NCBI GenBank assembly: GCA_927439925.1
Contig: CAKMKF010000011.1
Location: 1-45,194, forward strand
Reading direction: 5' to 3'
Source: an uncultured Acholeplasmataceae bacterium
GTDB lineage: Bacteria; Bacillota_I; Bacilli_A; Acholeplasmatales; Acholeplasmataceae
DNA: 45,194 bases
A program made the translations under genes and the position numbers. Below are positions 44,479 through 45,194 of this stretch, in pieces (within the stretch, counting starts at the first letter, position 1; every line of letters starts with the position of its first letter). Under the pieces are notes generated by a model, which did not search any database, was not told the DNA's origin, and saw only the letters and a list, made by a program, of their open reading frames with translations.

Positions 44479-44994
44479 ATGAATAGATTATTGAGTATCT
44501 TTATATCGATAGTTGGTATGATTATGGTTGTTATTTTTTCTATGAACAGCATCTTATTTATTACGCATCCAGGTTTAAGTTATGGAACTGAAGGTATGTT
44601 TCATATTTCTATTATTTTTATGCTGTTTGCTTTGGGAATCCTCTTCTTTCTATCCAAACTTAATGAACATTATTTTGAGGATTCAAATGATTCAGACGAA
44701 CATTTCTTAAGTTTGATATTTAAACATGATGTAGTCATATTAAACATAATTTCCATTTCTGTGTTAATTCTATTTTTCATCATCAATCAAATAGAGATAT
44801 CATTACCATTATTTGCTATTATCATTTTCTTAATCTTTTTAATAATTGTATGGGTAGTATCTGTTTTATGGATACATCAAAAAAAAGAGAGAAACATCAA
44901 ATGGATGTTTCCAAATCTTATATCAAACATTATATTTAGTGCATTTACAGTTTATTTGTTTATCGAATTATTTCTATATATCAATTTAAATTAA
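44479..44994 (+). CDS. Membrane protein, function unknown
   Basis: 171 residues with about five membrane helices (LLSIFISIVGMIMVVIFSM, HISIIFMLFALGILFFLSKL, VVILNIISISVLILFFII, LFAIIIFLIFLIIVWVVSV, LISNIIFSAFTVYLFIELFL). Between helices two and three is an acidic loop (HYFEDSNDSDEHF), and between four and five a basic one (HQKKERNIK). No family recognised. AAGGAGGG precedes the ATG; an extended -10 TGTTACAAT lies upstream. Stop overlaps a hairpin. Confidence 0.75.
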   Translation: MNRLLSIFISIVGMIMVVIFSMNSILFITHPGLSYGTEGMFHISIIFMLFALGILFFLSKLNEHYFEDSNDSDEHFLSLIFKHDVVILNIISISVLILFFIINQIEISLPLFAIIIFLIFLIIVWVVSVLWIHQKKERNIKWMFPNLISNIIFSAFTVYLFIELFLYINLN

Positions 44995-45016
44995 ACTGCA
45001 TATGCAGTTTTTTTTA
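44994..45016 (+). terminator. Terminator behind the membrane protein gene
   Basis: Palindromic AACTGCATATGCAGTT followed by a run of Ts. The left arm includes the stop codon of the gene. Confidence 0.8.
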
Positions 45017-45194
45017 TATTACAGCGGCTGAAAATAATCCATAAAGAATTGCTGGTAATACAACTCCAAGGAAAAGAAAGAACATATTGAAATTAAAAGA
45101 GAAAATATGTTTTTGAAGTTTAATAGTATAAAGATAATGTAGGAAAGTAAATAAGATTGGGAAAAAGAGGATATATAAAATTGACACATAAAAA
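45014..45194 (-). CDS. C-terminal part of a membrane protein (cut by window edge)
   Basis: An open reading frame enters from the right edge and ends at TAA 45016-45014, giving about 60 residues. It is hydrophobic throughout (SILYILFFPILFTFLHYLY, KLQKHIF, MFFLFLGVVLPAILYGLFSA), consistent with two membrane helices at the C-terminus of an unknown protein. It is too short for the usual ORF cutoff, and was found by translating the edge. Its strand is opposite to the upstream gene; the two converge on the same hairpin. Confidence 0.55.
   Translation of the reverse strand, partial: FYVSILYILFFPILFTFLHYLYTIKLQKHIFSFNFNMFFLFLGVVLPAILYGLFSAAVI

Noticed and set aside
1-45194. tRNA, rRNA, CRISPR array, IS element or prophage
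   Set aside because: I looked in each spacer and along both strands and saw no cloverleaf, regular repeat-spacer series, transposase or phage gene.

Overview
The window is AT-rich bacterial chromosome, most likely from an Acholeplasma-type mollicute (Acholeplasmataceae or a close wall-less relative). Genes are short, closely packed and led by good Shine-Dalgarno sequences. IF-2, NusA and SecA are trimmed. TGG encodes tryptophan and TGA is a real stop; prfB (release factor 2, which reads UGA) is present, whereas UGA=Trp mycoplasmas have lost it. The genus is inferred from gene content and not proven. No rRNA, tRNA, CRISPR array, IS element or prophage was found, and no gap between genes exceeds 300 bases.

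Layout: (1) 1-3.3 kb, minus: the start of a Wadjet/MukBEF-like SMC defence operon (jetA-jetB-jetC), cut by the left edge inside jetC; jetD would be expected further left. (2) 3.4-7.5 kb, minus: a DEAD-box RNA helicase, a FrnE-like DsbA-family protein and a YtcJ-like amidohydrolase. (3) 7.5-14.2 kb, minus: a tight secA-prfB-yitT-S41 protease-recX run closed by a hairpin terminator. (4) 14.4-17.3 kb, minus: metK-DUF3137-lemA behind one promoter and a complete SAM-I (S-box) riboswitch, closed by tandem terminators. (5) 17.3-22.5 kb, minus: priA-fmt-pgpA-degenerate HD-GYP membrane protein. (6) 22.5-26.9 kb, minus: the conserved rimP-nusA-ylxR-ylxQ-infB-rbfA operon with a consensus promoter. (7) 27.0-29.9 kb, plus: a zinc/manganese ABC importer (lipoprotein, ATPase, permease) with its own Fur-family repressor gene and two operator palindromes around the promoter. 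(8) 29.9-33.9 kb, plus: an unusual three-gene operon of a DUF1624-like membrane acyltransferase, a PaaK/F390-synthetase-like adenylating enzyme and a YfcC-type carrier. (9) 34.0-45.2 kb, mixed strands: aldo-keto reductase, small membrane protein, coaD, HAD phosphatase, RNase J, DEDDh exonuclease, uvrC, rpoZ, gmk, rqcH, sodA, a membrane protein and the C-terminal end of another.

The genes are mostly core information processing (translation initiation and release, secretion, RNA decay, ribosome rescue, repair), with metal and redox homeostasis. The points most worth following up are the Wadjet-like operon in a mollicute, the SAM riboswitch that appears to drive DUF3137-LemA as well as metK, the undescribed acyltransferase-ligase-carrier operon, the catalytically dead HD-GYP receptor-like protein and the Fur-type double operator.
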